Shown: positions 24,478-36,200 of the stretch, piece by piece
How the letters are laid out: each line of letters opens with the position of its first letter
How positions within the stretch are numbered: position 1 is the stretch's first letter
Source: Sarcophilus harrisii
Taxonomy: Eukaryota; Chordata; Mammalia; Dasyuromorphia; Dasyuridae
DNA length: 64,000 nt
Reading direction: 5' to 3'
NCBI RefSeq assembly: GCF_902635505.1
Contig: NC_045429.1
Location: forward strand, 428,013,669 to 428,077,668
Made by a program: the position numbers and the translations under genes
Notes under the pieces: model-generated
Databases searched by the model: none
The model's input: the letters and a program-made list of their open reading frames with translations, nothing else
What the model was told of the DNA's origin: nothing

Positions 24478-24869
24478 AGGGGGTATCCATTTTTTAACTC
24501 TACTCCTATATATAAGCACACCTCAAGAGAAAAGTACAGACCTGATCCCATATCCTCTCCCAAATGTAAAACACATAACTCTCTAAATTCCCCCAATCTC
24601 CTTTTCAGAGGACAAAGCAAAATTTGGGGGTAAGTGGCCACACACCAACTCATCCATCCATCTGTCCATCCATCCATCCATCCATCTATCTAATCATCCA
24701 TTCATTTTTTTCAGTTATTCATCCTTTATTCATCCATTCATTAATTAGCTGAGAGAAAACTTCTATTATAAGAGCTTCAGAAGAGAAGATGGATATATTT
24801 CCTGTCATCAATAATAGAATTATTAATATTAGCTTAACTTTTCTTGTCCATTAAGTTTTGGTAAATTCT

Positions 24870-25045
24870 TTATATTCACTATCTCATTTGATCCTCAGTA
24901 CAATCCTGGGTGGTAGGTGCTATGGTTTTCTCCATTGTAAAGCTGAAGAAACTAAATTTGAGAAAAATTAAAAGAATTCTTCAGGGTCACACAGCTCTGG
25001 GACAATATTTCAACTCAGAATCTGTATTCTAATCAAAGGATACTA
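24870..25045 (-). mobile_element. MIR SINE, inverted copy of position B
   Basis: Contains atctcatttgatcctcagta, gtaaagctgaagaaac and cagggtcacacagctctgg, the reverse of the MIR at 39525-39690 in the right arm. Confidence 0.75.
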
Positions 25046-25793
25046 TATTAGTAATCATTAAAATTCATTGTAAGAAAAGGTAAATACCATAAGAAATATA
25101 CTGACTCCATGCTCTAAATTGTCAGAGAAATGAGAGATTATTTCTATTTGGGATCACCAGCATTATTTGCATGGATGAGGCACTATTTGTACATTACTTT
25201 CAGAATAATGTATTATCTGTCTTTATCCCCATCAGTTTTACCTTTACATCCCTCTCTACAGCACTGTTTCCTAAGGACTGTGATCATCTTTTCCCATCAT
25301 AATATGGTGCCACCCATCCTATAAACAAATATTTCTTAATGCCTCTTAGGTTATTACATACCTGTGACCCTGCCAAGATTTTGAAATATCTTAGGATAGA
25401 CAGAACTCCCTCATATTCCAGCATGATGTCATTTGTTCGCTTTCTATTTTTGTCTTTGTCTCACATTTTTGTGTGTATGTCTCTGAGACAAAGTTGCCTA
25501 AAACTCATGTTCTCAGTCAAAAGTGAATAAGACAGACAACTCCATTCTACTTCATCTACAATGTCCTGTAGAATATCCCTCCTCCTGAATGAAAGTGGAA
25601 AAGGAATCACAGAACATGAGGCACTTTTTCACTGCTGGGACATATTACCATGTCCCACTTGCAAGTTGTATTCCAAACTCTTCATTGTTGATTGTATTAT
25701 GTTGTGTATAGATAGTCCCCAAATAGGATTTTTGAATCAAACAACTAATCTGGCAGCACCAAGCACAGAGTTATAGCTGATAATATCCAGATG

Positions 25794-26004
25794 ATCTTTG
25801 GATTTCTCTTTCTTAACAAGTCTCAGTTTGACTAAGGCAAGTCCAATTCTTAGAGTGTAGCTTCTGCAACTGAAATACATTTTGATTGGACCCTTGACAT
25901 AAGGAGATGTAAAGAAATAGAGGTTCAGAAAACATGGGACAATACCTAGAAAGGTAGTTAGTAGTATCAAAGTGAGACTTGTTAAGAAAGAGAAATCCAA
26001 AGAT
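25794..26004. repeat. 36-bp inverted repeat (foldback) at arm junction
   Basis: Bases 25794-25829 and 25969-26004 are reverse complements at 35 of 36 positions, separated by 139 bp. The right copy (gagacttgttaagaaagaga core) belongs to the upstream flank of the LCE-c unit. The left copy abuts the exact end of the inverted arm. This is consistent with a templated copy made when the arm was joined. Confidence 0.85.
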
Positions 26005-26079
26005 CCCCCATCCCAAAGCAGAAAGCTCTCCTCTAGACAAGGAAAGAGGCAGGGACTGTCAAATCAACATAGTATTTTC

Positions 26080-26345
26080 ACCTTTTTTATTATTGTTTGC
26101 TGGCATTTTGCTTTCTTTCTTAATTTTTATCTGATTTTTTTCTTGTGCAGCATGATATTTGTAGAAATACATATAGAAGAATTGTACATGTTTAACATGT
26201 TGGATTACTTGCTGTCTAGGGGAGGAGATGGGGAGAAGGGAAGAAAAAGAACCACAATTTGGCAAAGGTGAACGTTAAAAATGATCTATGCATATCTATG
26301 CTTATGTTTTGAAAATAAATAGCTTTAATTTTTTTTTAAAAAAAG
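26080..26345 (+). mobile_element. L1-type LINE 3' end
   Basis: A 3' UTR fragment: gtgcagcatgatatttgtag, taacatgttggattacttgc, tgtctaggggaggagatggg, tail gaaaataaatagctttaatt. It is the same subfamily as the element at 62515 and lies within the LCE-c upstream flank only. Confidence 0.8.
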
Positions 26346-26569
26346 TGTATGTTGGAGGTCAATTCTAGAGAGAAAGCTAAAGGATTCACTGGCCTGTGTC
26401 TTATTTGAAGCCATAGGTTTGAGAAAAGATGGATTGGCCAGCTTCACCTCTTCTTAATGGAGCATGCTGAAGGATGCTCCCTTACCAGAAGCCTGCACAG
26501 AAAGCGGGAGCTGGCAAGGCTGCATGGCTCTGTTACCCTGCTTTCACATTATCATCTTCCCAACATTTC

Positions 26570-26770
26570 TATAGTGAGAAAAAGTTTGAAAGCACTCTAC
26601 CTCCATGATCTCATTTGACCTTCACAATAACTGTGTGAAGTAAGAGCCATTGCATAGATAATAGTGAGGTTGAGAAAAATCAACAGCTTACCCAAAGTCA
26701 CACAGAGATTGGGACAGGATGCAATTTCTTCCTAAACCCAAGTTCAGCACTCTATGCACTATGCCTCCTA
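26570..26770 (-). mobile_element. MIR SINE (position A, LCE-c unit)
   Basis: Contains ataactgtgtgaagtaagag and ttacccaaagtcacacagag. It is partly deleted compared with the copies near 16318 and 46545. Confidence 0.7.
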
Positions 26771-28869
26771 GACTACATTTGATAGGTTCAACCACACTAC
26801 TTCCAGTACAGGGGAAAAGGGATTAATTAAAATAAACAACTCTTCCTAGCTATCCAGACTACAGAATCAGAACTTCCTATTCCTTCTCACAAGGATTTCT
26901 CATACTTTCTATTATTGACAAGTATTTCTATTGGCAGAGCCCAATGCCCCCTCCCTAGACCCTTTCATTCTGGATGTCTTAGCCTCTATGAAATTCCTTG
27001 TCTCTCCTACTCCTAAACAGGAACCCAAGGAACTCTTTCCTCTTCTTGAAAGCACAGGGACCTAGAGAAACCAACTGAACCATCCTCTTGCCTCCAGATC
27101 GACAGAATGCACTGAACAACTACTAATGTAACCATTAATCCTTCCTCCCTCCCCCAGCTCTAAGTTATTATGGAGAAAGAAGAGGGAACTTTCAAATTCC
27201 AAGTTATGGACTTGGTATTGAGTGTCTAAAATTGTATACATGACTAGTGGGATGTTGATGAGGTGCTGGGAAGTTCTGGATCCTTTCCCATTAACATTAT
27301 TGTAATTGTTATCTTATTAATCATAGAAAATCACCTAGAGTAATCTGGCATTCAAATAGTGATTTCAAGTTAGCCAAGCCAGGGTACCTCCTTTATATCA
27401 CCTGATTCTCATCACCTTTACCATCATCAACACTATCAGTATCATCATCATTATGGAAGATAACAAGAAGACAGGGGCCACTATACCAAGATATCCTCAG
27501 GTATAACTCATTTCAAATTATAAGATCAAAGGATCATGAATGTAGAACCAGAAGCAAGCTCAAAGGTCATGGAAATCAATCTCCTCATTTTATAGGTCAA
27601 CACATTGAGATTCTGAGCAGGTAATTTAAACAAGGTCTCACAGGGAATAAATGGGAGAGCCAAGTATCTCACTCATCTTCCCTATTACCTCGAGGGCTTT
27701 TGCTAATATCATCATGTAGCATTAAAAATAAAAGCAAATCCCAAATATGTCAGTATGATTCCTGGGTTTGGTGAGGAAGAGATGCTCTTTTTAAAGGAAT
27801 CAGACTGTAAATTCCTTTATGTGCATGAGGTGGGGGCTACTTCACTGCATGGAAATGGCAAGTTTACATTTTAATGAACCAGGTATCCTCAAAATTTTGG
27901 TCTCTAATCCTACTCAGAATAATCACAATCATGTGTTTATTTTCTGGATCAGGGCTTCTTAAACTTTTTCCACTCACAACCCCTTTTCACCTGAGAAATT
28001 TTTATGTCACCCTGGGTATATAGGTATGTGAAAAACATATAGGTATATGAAACATATGCCAATCAAGCATTTATTGATAATACACCATAGTTTGTTTCAT
28101 GACCTCCACATTCAATTATGAAATCTCATATGGAGTCACAACCCAGAGTTTAGGAAGCCAGAATCTAGATGTTATCAGCACAATTTCTATCCATGGGCCT
28201 GCCAGATCAGTGGTTTGATTCAAAAATCCTGGGATCTAATCCCTGGACAGGACTTGTAAGTGCAGCATGTTGATATGTCCAACAATGAAACAATGTCTCA
28301 TATCCTGGGCCTCCCTTCCCACCTTTCCTTTCGGTAGAAGGGTAATCTCCAGGGGATGTAGAGGAAAGAGAATTATATTGTTCTTATTTACTTTTGACTG
28401 TGTTTGTGCCTTAGAGATGGACAGTTTGAGAAATAGAGACAAAGATAAAAAACAGAGAGAATAAACAAGTAATTGACCTAGAGGATGGGAGAGGAGGAAG
28501 CATATTTATCCCAAAATGTTTCAAAGTCTTGACAGAGTTACAAGGGTGGAATAACCTAAAAAGTGTTAACAAATATTTGCCTATGGAAATATTACATGGC
28601 ATGATTACAGTTCTTAGGAGGCATTTGTGTAGATAGGGCATAAAGATGATACTGAAAAGGACAAAAACAGACTAAGAATAAAGTACAAATAATTTTCATC
28701 CTGCTTCCATCAAACAGCACCTCATCCATGCCAATACTTCCAATGAAGTCAGGTGGAAATAAATTCTCAGTGCCCTGACATTCAATAGTTTGAAATTTAT
28801 TTTATTTTCATTATTACACCGAATTAAAGTCATTGGTGAATTTAGTATCCCTTAATTAGATTACTGATT

Positions 28870-29075
28870 CTGAATTGAAATCCTGATCCAAATAGTTTTT
28901 AACTGTGTGCTTCTAAGAAAGTCACTTAATCTCTCGAGGTCATTTTCCTCAGCTACACAGTGAAGGAAGTTGTAGTATCAGAATTATACTGGGGATCAAA
29001 TGAGATACCAAATGTAAAACATTTACCAATATATTTGCCTTAAAAGGCAATATAAATTTTGGTTTTTATTAGCAG
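28870..29075 (+). mobile_element. MIR SINE (position B, LCE-c unit)
   Basis: Contains gaaagtcacttaatctctcg and ggggatcaaatgagatacca. Confidence 0.7.
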
Positions 29076-29959
29076 TAATATTAGGAAGAACAGGAACTAT
29101 GTCTCATTCATCCTTCTTCCTCAAAAGCTCTTTGCAGAGAATTTTATTCTCAATTACTGAATGAATGGACAAATGGATGAATGAATGGATGGAAAGATGG
29201 ATGAAAGGACGGATGGCCACTTACCCCCAACCCTTGGGTTATAAAAAGAAGGTGTGGAGATTTAAGGAGGAGTGTGTTTTAAAGCTGGGAAAGAGAGATG
29301 GGGGAGAAGATGTGAAGGTCCTATTTAAGGGGAAGAGTCATGTGTAGGATTGGAGCCAATATGTGAATATTGCATAGAAATATGTCAAGGTAAACTTAAG
29401 AACAAGGTGAAATAGTCCAAGAGACTTTATAGCTATAGATGAAATCTCTCAGAACTCATGTATCTCAGTCTCTTCCGTTTAGAAAATCAAGTTTAATTCA
29501 AGTAACAAGAGGCAGAGTAATTAAATAATTCAGATTTAAATTTAGATTTGTGACTCCAACTGAAGGCTCTTTTCACTGACCTATACTGTATCTCACATGA
29601 GACAACAGGGCATGAAACTACATGGAAATTTCTAGAAGTGGACAGAGTCTCATTGACTGAAACTCCTAGAACTCTTACCCCAAGACTGGATTTCATGACA
29701 ATTTCCTAAACTGCTATTTGAGCTGAAGGTTCCTAGTCTTTTCAAAAAATATTTTTAAGCTATTTTACTCTGCATAAAAGTGGGAGGGGAATGGGATATG
29801 GAAAGAAGGGTGGGTGATAAAGAGAGGGCATGTTAAGGGAGGGAGTAGTCATTAATAAAACACTTTTGAGAAGGGACAGGGTGAAAAAAGAGAGAATAGA
29901 ATGGGGGGGAGAAATACAGTTAGCAACAGCAATTGCAAAAAGAATTTTAAAGCAGGTTT

Positions 29960-30890
29960 TTCTGATAAGGCTTCATTTTTCAAACAGAGTAAACTGAGTC
30001 AAATTCATGAAAAAAAGAGCCATGATCCAAATTGATAAATGATCAAAAGATATGATCATGCATATCTTTTGAGTTAACAATACTACTTACTACTAGGCAT
30101 GAATCCTAAAAGAGATTTTTTTTTAAAAAAGGGAAAGGACTTATGTGTACAAAAATATTTACAGCAGCTCTGTATCAGGGCAAAAAATTGGAAATTGAGG
30201 GAATGCCCATCAATTTAGGAATGGTTGAATAAATCGTGGTATGTGATTATGATGGAATATTATGGTTCTATGGGAAATGGTGAGCAGGATGCTATCAGAA
30301 AAACCTGAAAAGTCCTCCATAAACTCAAAGTGAAATGTACTGTGTACAAAGTATTGGTTCTGGGATAATCAAATATAAATGACTTTACTATTCTCAGCAG
30401 TTCAATGATTCATAACTACTCTGAAGGATGATGAAAAATCCTATCCATACCCAGAGAAGAAAGTGATTATGTCAATACAGACTGAAGCATATATTCTCTT
30501 TCCCTCCCTTCCTCCCTCCCCCTCCCCTCTCTCTGTCTCTGTCTTTGTCTCTCTCTATCTCTCTCTTTCTCTTTTGGTCTCTCTATGTGTCTCTCTCTGT
30601 GTTTGTCTCTCCGCCTCTCTGTGTGTCTGTGTGTCTCTCCTTTCCCCCTCTCTCTTTACTTTTCTTCTTGAGGGTTTTTTTTTGGGGGGGGGAACAAGAG
30701 ATCTATGTTTTCTTTTACATCATGACTTTTATGGAAATGTTTAACTTCACATGTGGTTTCTTAGTGGGGGTAGGGGTGGGAATAAGGAAAAGAATCTGGA
30801 GCTCAAAACTTTTAAAAACAAATGCAAAAAATGTTTTAAATGTAATTGGGGGAAGTGTTAAATAATAAATAAAATTTTAAGAAAGAATAT
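29960..30890 (+). mobile_element. Older L1-type LINE 3' end with (CT)n expansion
   Basis: Diverged ORF2 end (gaatgcccatcaatttagga, tatgatggaatattatggtt) and a 3' UTR interrupted by a CT/GT-rich microsatellite at about 30497-30665. It ends in aataataaataaaattttaa. It is specific to the LCE-c unit. Confidence 0.7.
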
Positions 30891-31011
30891 TTCTAACTCA
30901 TCTTGATTTCATCTTACAAGAGAAGTTGCTGCAGATATGCTTTAACATGGGATGATTAAAAGATTTAAAAAAAAATTATTGGGGTAATAATGGTTTAAGC
31001 CTTTGGTAATC

Positions 31012-31268
31012 TGCTTACTGGGCAGCTAGAAGGATCAATACATAAGAGCACTACCTGACTTCAATCAGGTAGATCTGTGTACAAATCTAATCTCAGCTCT
31101 TTACTAGTTTATTAGTATTTACCCCATACAAATCAAATAACTCCAGGCTCAGTTTTCTCATCTGTAAAACCAGCTGGAGAAAGAATGTCAAATCTTTTCA
31201 GTATCTTTTACAAATAAATTCTATATGAGGTCATGAAAAATCATATATGAATTGAAAAGACTAAAAAA
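31012..31268 (+). mobile_element. MAR1-type SINE (shared with 19027)
   Basis: Head gggcagctagaaggatcaat, middle ctcatctgtaaaaccagctg, 3' end gaattgaaaagactaaaaa. It is orthologous in position to the SINE upstream of LCE-a. Confidence 0.85.
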
Positions 31269-31334
31269 TACCACCTAAGGCTTTGTACAAGTTATCTGCC
31301 AAATCTCAGGGCCTCAATATCTTCATCTATAAAA

Positions 31335-31617
31335 TGAGTCAATTAAACAGAATGCCTCCTAATATCTCTTGACAACTCATTGATCTGTGTGATGGCACAT
31401 TTTTAATGTATGTGATTTTAGGAAAAGAATGTCAGGAATTGTCTGACACATGCCAGAACTTGGGAAAAACACTCTTCCTCTTAGGCATTCTTTCCCCTTC
31501 TTTCCATGGATCTCATGTCACAGCTCAGCCTGGGTTGCACTATAAAAGGTGTCTCTGTCCCTGTATCCTCACTCACTCAGGCTCTTCAGCAGGGAGTTCT
31601 CTGTGTCTGTGATCAAG
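31335..31617 (+). promoter_or_regulatory. LCE-c promoter and noncoding exon 1
   Basis: Consensus AP-1 TGAGTCA at 31335-31341, dyad TGTCAGGAATTGTCTGACA at 31430-31448 followed by acacatgcca, TATA box tataaaag at 31541-31548. Exon 1 runs from about 31571 to 31617, with donor gtgagt at 31618. The dyad-to-TATA gap is 15-20 bp longer than in the other genes. Confidence 0.8.
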
Positions 31618-31994
31618 GTGAGTGTCTGCATGAGAGCCTGGGGAAGGGTTTGATGGAGGGTGTTGGAAGAGAGAGAAGGAGCATGCAGAGCAGAGGGAAG
31701 GAGAAATGAGAAGGAAGACAATAGAGGGGAAGAAGGAAGATAGATGTATAGAACATCTAAGGATGAGGAAAGAGTTAATATGAGTGAGAAGCACAGTGGC
31801 TGGTGAATAAAAGCTTATATTTTGGATTTGCTCTAGACTGATAGAAACTCCATTGGAATGTTCTCAGAAAACAATCAGAAAGGATCTGGTGTCTATTTAA
31901 GGGTGGTGGGGAGGAGGAATAATGATTGGAGTCTGGAAACTTTTATGAACTGAAATTCAAAAGATGTCCTCAGAATGTAAAGGGAAATAATCAC

Positions 31995-32143
31995 CCTCTC
32001 TTTTTTTCTGAGGCAATTGAAATAAAATGACTTGCCTAGGGTCATACAGTTAGGAAGCTTAAGTGTCTGAGGCCAAATCTGAACTCGGGTCTTCCTGACT
32101 TCAGGGCAGGTGCTCTATCCACTGTATCACCTAGCTGCTCCAG
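31995..32143 (-). mobile_element. WSINE/MAR1-type SINE in the LCE-c intron
   Basis: Minus-strand 5' part of the element: atgacttgcctagggtcata, ctgaggccaaatctgaactc, gtcttcctgacttcagggca, ctgtatcacctagctgctcc. It is absent from the other five LCE introns and helps make this the longest intron (976 bp). Confidence 0.88.
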
Positions 32144-32615
32144 TAATCTTTTCTTTTCTTCTTTAGCCACAGGTACCACTACTTAACTTTTAAGACTATA
32201 ATTATCCTAGTTCTGCAATTCCCAACGTGTGTGTGTGTAATATAACATATATAAAATACATTACATATACATATACATACATACATAGAAAATGCATATA
32301 CAAGAGCAGAGAGAGGGGAAAAGGGACAGCAAGGAAATAAAGGAGACAGAGAGACAAATAAGGAGAGGTGTAGATAGTTCTAATAATGTTCTGAATTGAT
32401 GTAAAACACATGTTCCTGCAACTCATATTCTAATCTACATGAATTTGAACAGTGGAATGATTTTGGCAAGCCACCTCTTTCTGGATACAGATGTTTTCTA
32501 GACAAAATTCACTATCATATTGGTGATCAGGTTCACTGACGAAAGCTTTAAAGGCTTGATTTCATCCATCTGAACAAATCTTTTGTCTTTCAGGTTTACT
32601 GAATTTCCACCAAAG

Positions 32616-32978
32616 ATGTCTTGCCAGCAAAACCAGCAGTCGTGCCAAGCCCCTAAATGCCCCCCTAAGTGTCCTCCTAAGTGTCAGACACCCAAGTGCC
32701 CACCCAAGTGTCCTCCCAAGTGCCCTCCCCAGGCTCCATGCCCTCCTCCAGTGTCTTCCTGCTGTGGCTCTAGCTCTGGAGGATGCTGCAGCTCTGGGGG
32801 ATGCTGTGGGTCCAGCTCTGGGGGATGCTGCTCTGGCTCTGGGGGTGGCTGCTGCCTCTTTTCCCATCACAGAAGATCCTACAGACGCAGGCACCAGAGG
32901 TCTGACTGCTGTGACAGTGGCAGTGGACACAGCCAACAGTCTGGGGGCTGCTGTGGTAGCTCTGGGGGCTGCTGCTGA
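32616..32978 (+). CDS. LCE: LCE-c: late cornified envelope protein, 120 aa
   Basis: The start is [15 protein letters not shown]; Asn6 and Ser9 distinguish it from the other copies. Six PKC repeats follow (with one QTPKC), then PPVSSCC, Gly-Ser-Cys blocks, [13 protein letters not shown] with Tyr in place of His, and two terminal GGCC blocks as in LCE-a. One Ser is missing in the block before GSGGGCC compared with its paralogues. Exon 2 begins at 32594 after ctttcag. I use the conserved ATG at 32616. The in-frame sequence upstream of it has no ATG and reaches back into the intron, so it is not coding. One extra A lies before the start (caccaaagATG). Conserved promoter and poly(A) signal suggest an active gene. 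Confidence 0.93.
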   Translation: MSCQQNQQSCQAPKCPPKCPPKCQTPKCPPKCPPKCPPQAPCPPPVSSCCGSSSGGCCSSGGCCGSSSGGCCSGSGGGCCLFSHHRRSYRRRHQRSDCCDSGSGHSQQSGGCCGSSGGCC

Positions 32979-33192
32979 TCTGGAACCCTAGCTTAAGAAG
33001 AACAGAAGAAGTTTATTGATCCTGCTCCCTTTTATTCTCACTCCTTAGTCTCTTTCTATGCCTTGATTTGAAATGTTTACTGTATAGATGTTCTTAGGGA
33101 ATGGAGAAAATCAAGGCATATCACTTAATTTTATTTCAACTCCCTCCCCTGAATTAAAACCTTCTTATTTTTCCTTGTTTATTCTAAGCAAC

Positions 33193-33198
33193 AATAAA
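33193..33198 (+). terminator. LCE-c polyadenylation signal
   Basis: AATAAA in the conserved context taagcaacaataaag, 215 bp after the stop codon. Confidence 0.85.
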
Positions 33199-33589
33199 GT
33201 TTTTTTTTCCCTTTATAACAGCTGCCTCCTATTCTTTCATCTTCTTTATAATTTCCCTCAAGATTCCCTTCTTGTCAACGGGCTCGCAGACTTCCCTGAA
33301 TAATACCTTGAGGAATTGCCCAGACAGTGATTGTTGATGGTAGGAATGGTAGCTAGGTGATGTTCCCTTCATTCAAACTCAAGGAGACACATTAAGTGTC
33401 TGTGTAAAAATCAGTTTGTTGTGATAACCATCCTTCCTTGAATTGTAAGAGGTGCTCAAGGCTTGAAATGTCAGGATAGAGAGTACAAGTGCCTCTGGCT
33501 TTGAGTCTCTGGGGAGAGGCAATGGCTCAAGCTCAAGTAAAGAGGAGAGCCTAAGCAGGTATGGGACAAATCCTCTGGTTTGGGGAAGG

Positions 33590-33695
33590 AAGGAAAGAAC
33601 AAAAGAAGGATTGAAGGAACAAAGAATCAAAAAGAGAAAGGAAAGGAGGGAGGGAAGAAGGAAAGGAAAGAAGGAAGGAAGACAGGAAAGGTTAT
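33590..33695. repeat. Purine-rich GGAA/GAAA tract
   Basis: About 100 bases of nearly pure purine (ggaaggaaagaac, ggagggaagaaggaaa). It is unique to the LCE-c unit and borders the LINE insertion. Confidence 0.75.
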
Positions 33696-33734
33696 ACTTC
33701 AATTTGCATTCACAGTAAATTAGTTCTCCTGGAA

Positions 33735-36200
33735 GTCGATAGCAGTTTTTCATTATTAGTATTTTGGAATTGACTTGGATTATTATATTTATCAAAATAG
33801 TCAAGTCTTTTATATTTGATTATCATTACAATATTGTTGTCATTGAACATAATGATCTGTTTCTTTTCATTTTCATGTCACCTAGCAACAATTCATTTAA
33901 GTTTTGTTATATTATTTTTTCCTCTGAAACTGACCCACCCTTAGCATTTCTTATGACACAGAAATACTTTATCATAATTGTATGCAATTGTTTAGCCATT
34001 TCCCATCTCTCAACTTGCAATTATTTGCCCTCTACAAAAATAAAAGACCTGCTATAAGCATTTTTGTACATATTAGTCTTTTTTCCTCTTTGATCTCTTT
34101 GGGGGTTTAGTAGTACTGCAGGCCAAAAAGATATGCACAGTTATGTAATAGACCTTTGGACATAGTCCAAATAATTGGATCTGTTCACAACTCCACCAAC
34201 AGTTTATTAGTGTATCTTTCATCTCCTCCACCATTTGCCATTTTAGATAGGTGTGAGATGGTAACTCAGAATTGTTTTCATTTGCATTTCTTTCTTCAGT
34301 AGTGATTTAGAGCATTTTTTGCATGCTATTTTTGATTAAGGTTTGATTTCTTCTTCTAAAAACTATCTATTCAAACCCTTTGATCATTTATTAATTGGGG
34401 AATGGCTCTTATTTTAATTTTTAGAAATTTGATTCAGTTCCATTGTTTGAGAAATGACACCTTTATCAAAGAATCTTGCTTTAAAGTTTTTATATTAATA
34501 AATTTTCCATGATATCTTTTAGCAAAATGTAGTTTCCTTAATTATCTCTTTTAATCAGATCTATTTTTGCTTTTGCTTTGTCTGAAATCGATTGTTACCC
34601 AATCCTTTTTTACTTCATTTGAGACATGATACATTCTTCTCCAGCCATTTACCTTTAATAGGTGTGCTTCTTTCTATTTCAAGAATATCTCTTTTAAATA
34701 ATATATTGTTAGATTCTGAGTTCTAATCTATTTTGCTCTCTGCTTCCATTTTATAAATCATTCCATTCACATTCACACTTATTATTGTGTATTTCTCTTC
34801 ATTCTGTTTTCTTCAATTTATCCTTCTTTCTGTCTTTTTATCCGGCTCTCCTCAAAAGTGCTTCTAACTACTGCCTCCTTTAATATAGCCTCCCTTTATA
34901 ATCTCTCCTTCTATCTCTTAGCCTCTTCCCCTTCTAATTCCCTATTGAGTTCAATGGATTTCTATATCCAACTGAATGTATATGTAATGTATGTGTGCAT
35001 GTATATGTGTATATCTGTATTCTTCCCTCTTTGAACTAATTCCAACAAGAGATTCAAACATTCCTCCTGTCACACAGACTCACACATTTTCCTATCCAGT
35101 AAATAAGTTCTTCCTTGTATACCTCTTTTATTTGTGTTTTTTTTACCATTCTATCTCTCCCTTTCTCCTTTCTTTATCCCTCTTTCTTACCCTTTCATTA
35201 GTTTCTTTTGAGATCATTTCAACATAACTGACAATCATGTCCTCTGTTTATGTAAAATATTTCTGGAAGCCCTAATGAGGATACATTCCTAAGAGTTAAA
35301 TGTATCACCTCCCCATATAGTAATATAAAAGTTTAATTTTATTGAGTCTCATAATTTTTTTCTTATTTATTTTTATATATTTCTTTTGAATCTTGTGTTT
35401 GAATTTTTGATTTTCTATTCAACTCTGCTTTTTTCATCAGGAATGTTTGAAAGTCTTCTATTTCATTAACTATCCATTGTTCAGTTTCCAATACTTCTGC
35501 TTCAAATATTTTTTTCCTAACTTTGAAACTCTGGAATTCAACCATAATACTCCTAAAAGTTTTCATCTTGTGATAGCTTTTAGAAGGTGATCAGTACCTT
35601 TGATTTCTGTATTATCCTATGGCTCTAAGTCATTAGGATAGTTTTTCTTTATAATTTCTTGAAATATGATATCTAGGATCCCTTTCTGATCAGGGCTTTC
35701 AAGTAGTCAAATAATATTTATATTATCTCTCCTCAATCCATTTTCCAGGTAAGTTGTATTTCTGATAAGATACTGTAAATATTCTTCTGGTTTTTTTTAT
35801 TCTTTTTACTTTGTTTTATTGTTTCTTGATGCCATATGAAGTCATTGACTTTTACTTGCCCAATTCTAATTTTTATTTTCTTCACTGAGCTTTTGTACAT
35901 TTCTTTCCATTTGTCCAATTGTGCTTTGTTGGTTGTTCTTATCTTCAAAGAAATTTTGTGCTTCTTTACCATTGGGCTAATTATTTTTTATTTAAATGTG
36001 TTTTTTTCCAGTAATTTTTGTACCTCTTTTTACGAAACTGTTAATTCTCCATAATTTTCTTGCTTTACTCTCATTTATTTTTTTAATTTTTTCCTCAACC
36101 ATTCCTACTTTTTTCTTTACCTCTTACAGGAATTCTTATTGAGAACAGGTCCAATTTTTCTTCAGAGTTTTGGTTTTAGCTATTTTCATATTGTTGTCTT
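33735..36200 (-). mobile_element. Long degenerate L1-type LINE, minus strand
   Basis: Read on the minus strand, ORF2 3' sequence is visible at 33.95-34.45 kb (plus-strand text tccaccatttgccattttag, atttgcatttctttcttcag). Lysine-rich, coiled-coil-like frames at 35363-35566 and 35733-35972 resemble LINE ORF1-type sequence. The middle is T-rich and hard to assign, so two elements could be adjoined. It splits the LCE-c downstream flank. Confidence 0.65.

Larger units (their letters stand above)
21341..25795 (-). repeat. Left (derived) arm of a large inverted duplication
   Basis: The reverse complement of this segment matches 38743-42965 from end to end. In stretches compared by eye there are only a few differences per hundred bases. 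Examples are the 77-codon non-genic frame at 23765-23998, identical in translation to 40543-40776 on the other strand, and the two LCE proteins, which differ at two residues. This arm is about 235 bp longer, mostly because the LCE-d intron has a deletion. It sits where the tail of the LCE-a unit should be, so it is the inserted copy. Confidence 0.9.
25969..33735 (+). repeat. Tandem-array unit of LCE-c, upstream part and gene
   Basis: From aagaaagagaaatccaaaga onward this follows the upstream flanks at 15.96, 46.24 and 56.25 kb, including MIR positions A and B, the block agactacagaatcagaactt and a GGAT-rich patch at about 29165-29215. LCE-c and a short downstream flank follow, ending at a LINE near 33.7 kb. 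Confidence 0.8.

Noticed and set aside
25813-26271. Hydrophobic open frames around 25.8-26.3 kb as membrane proteins
   Set aside because: They cross the foldback junction and an L1 3' UTR. T-rich DNA yields hydrophobic frames by chance.
33735-36200. Lysine-rich frames on the minus strand as host genes
   Set aside because: They lie inside a degenerate LINE whose neighbouring sequence matches ORF2, so they are better explained as ORF1-type remnants.
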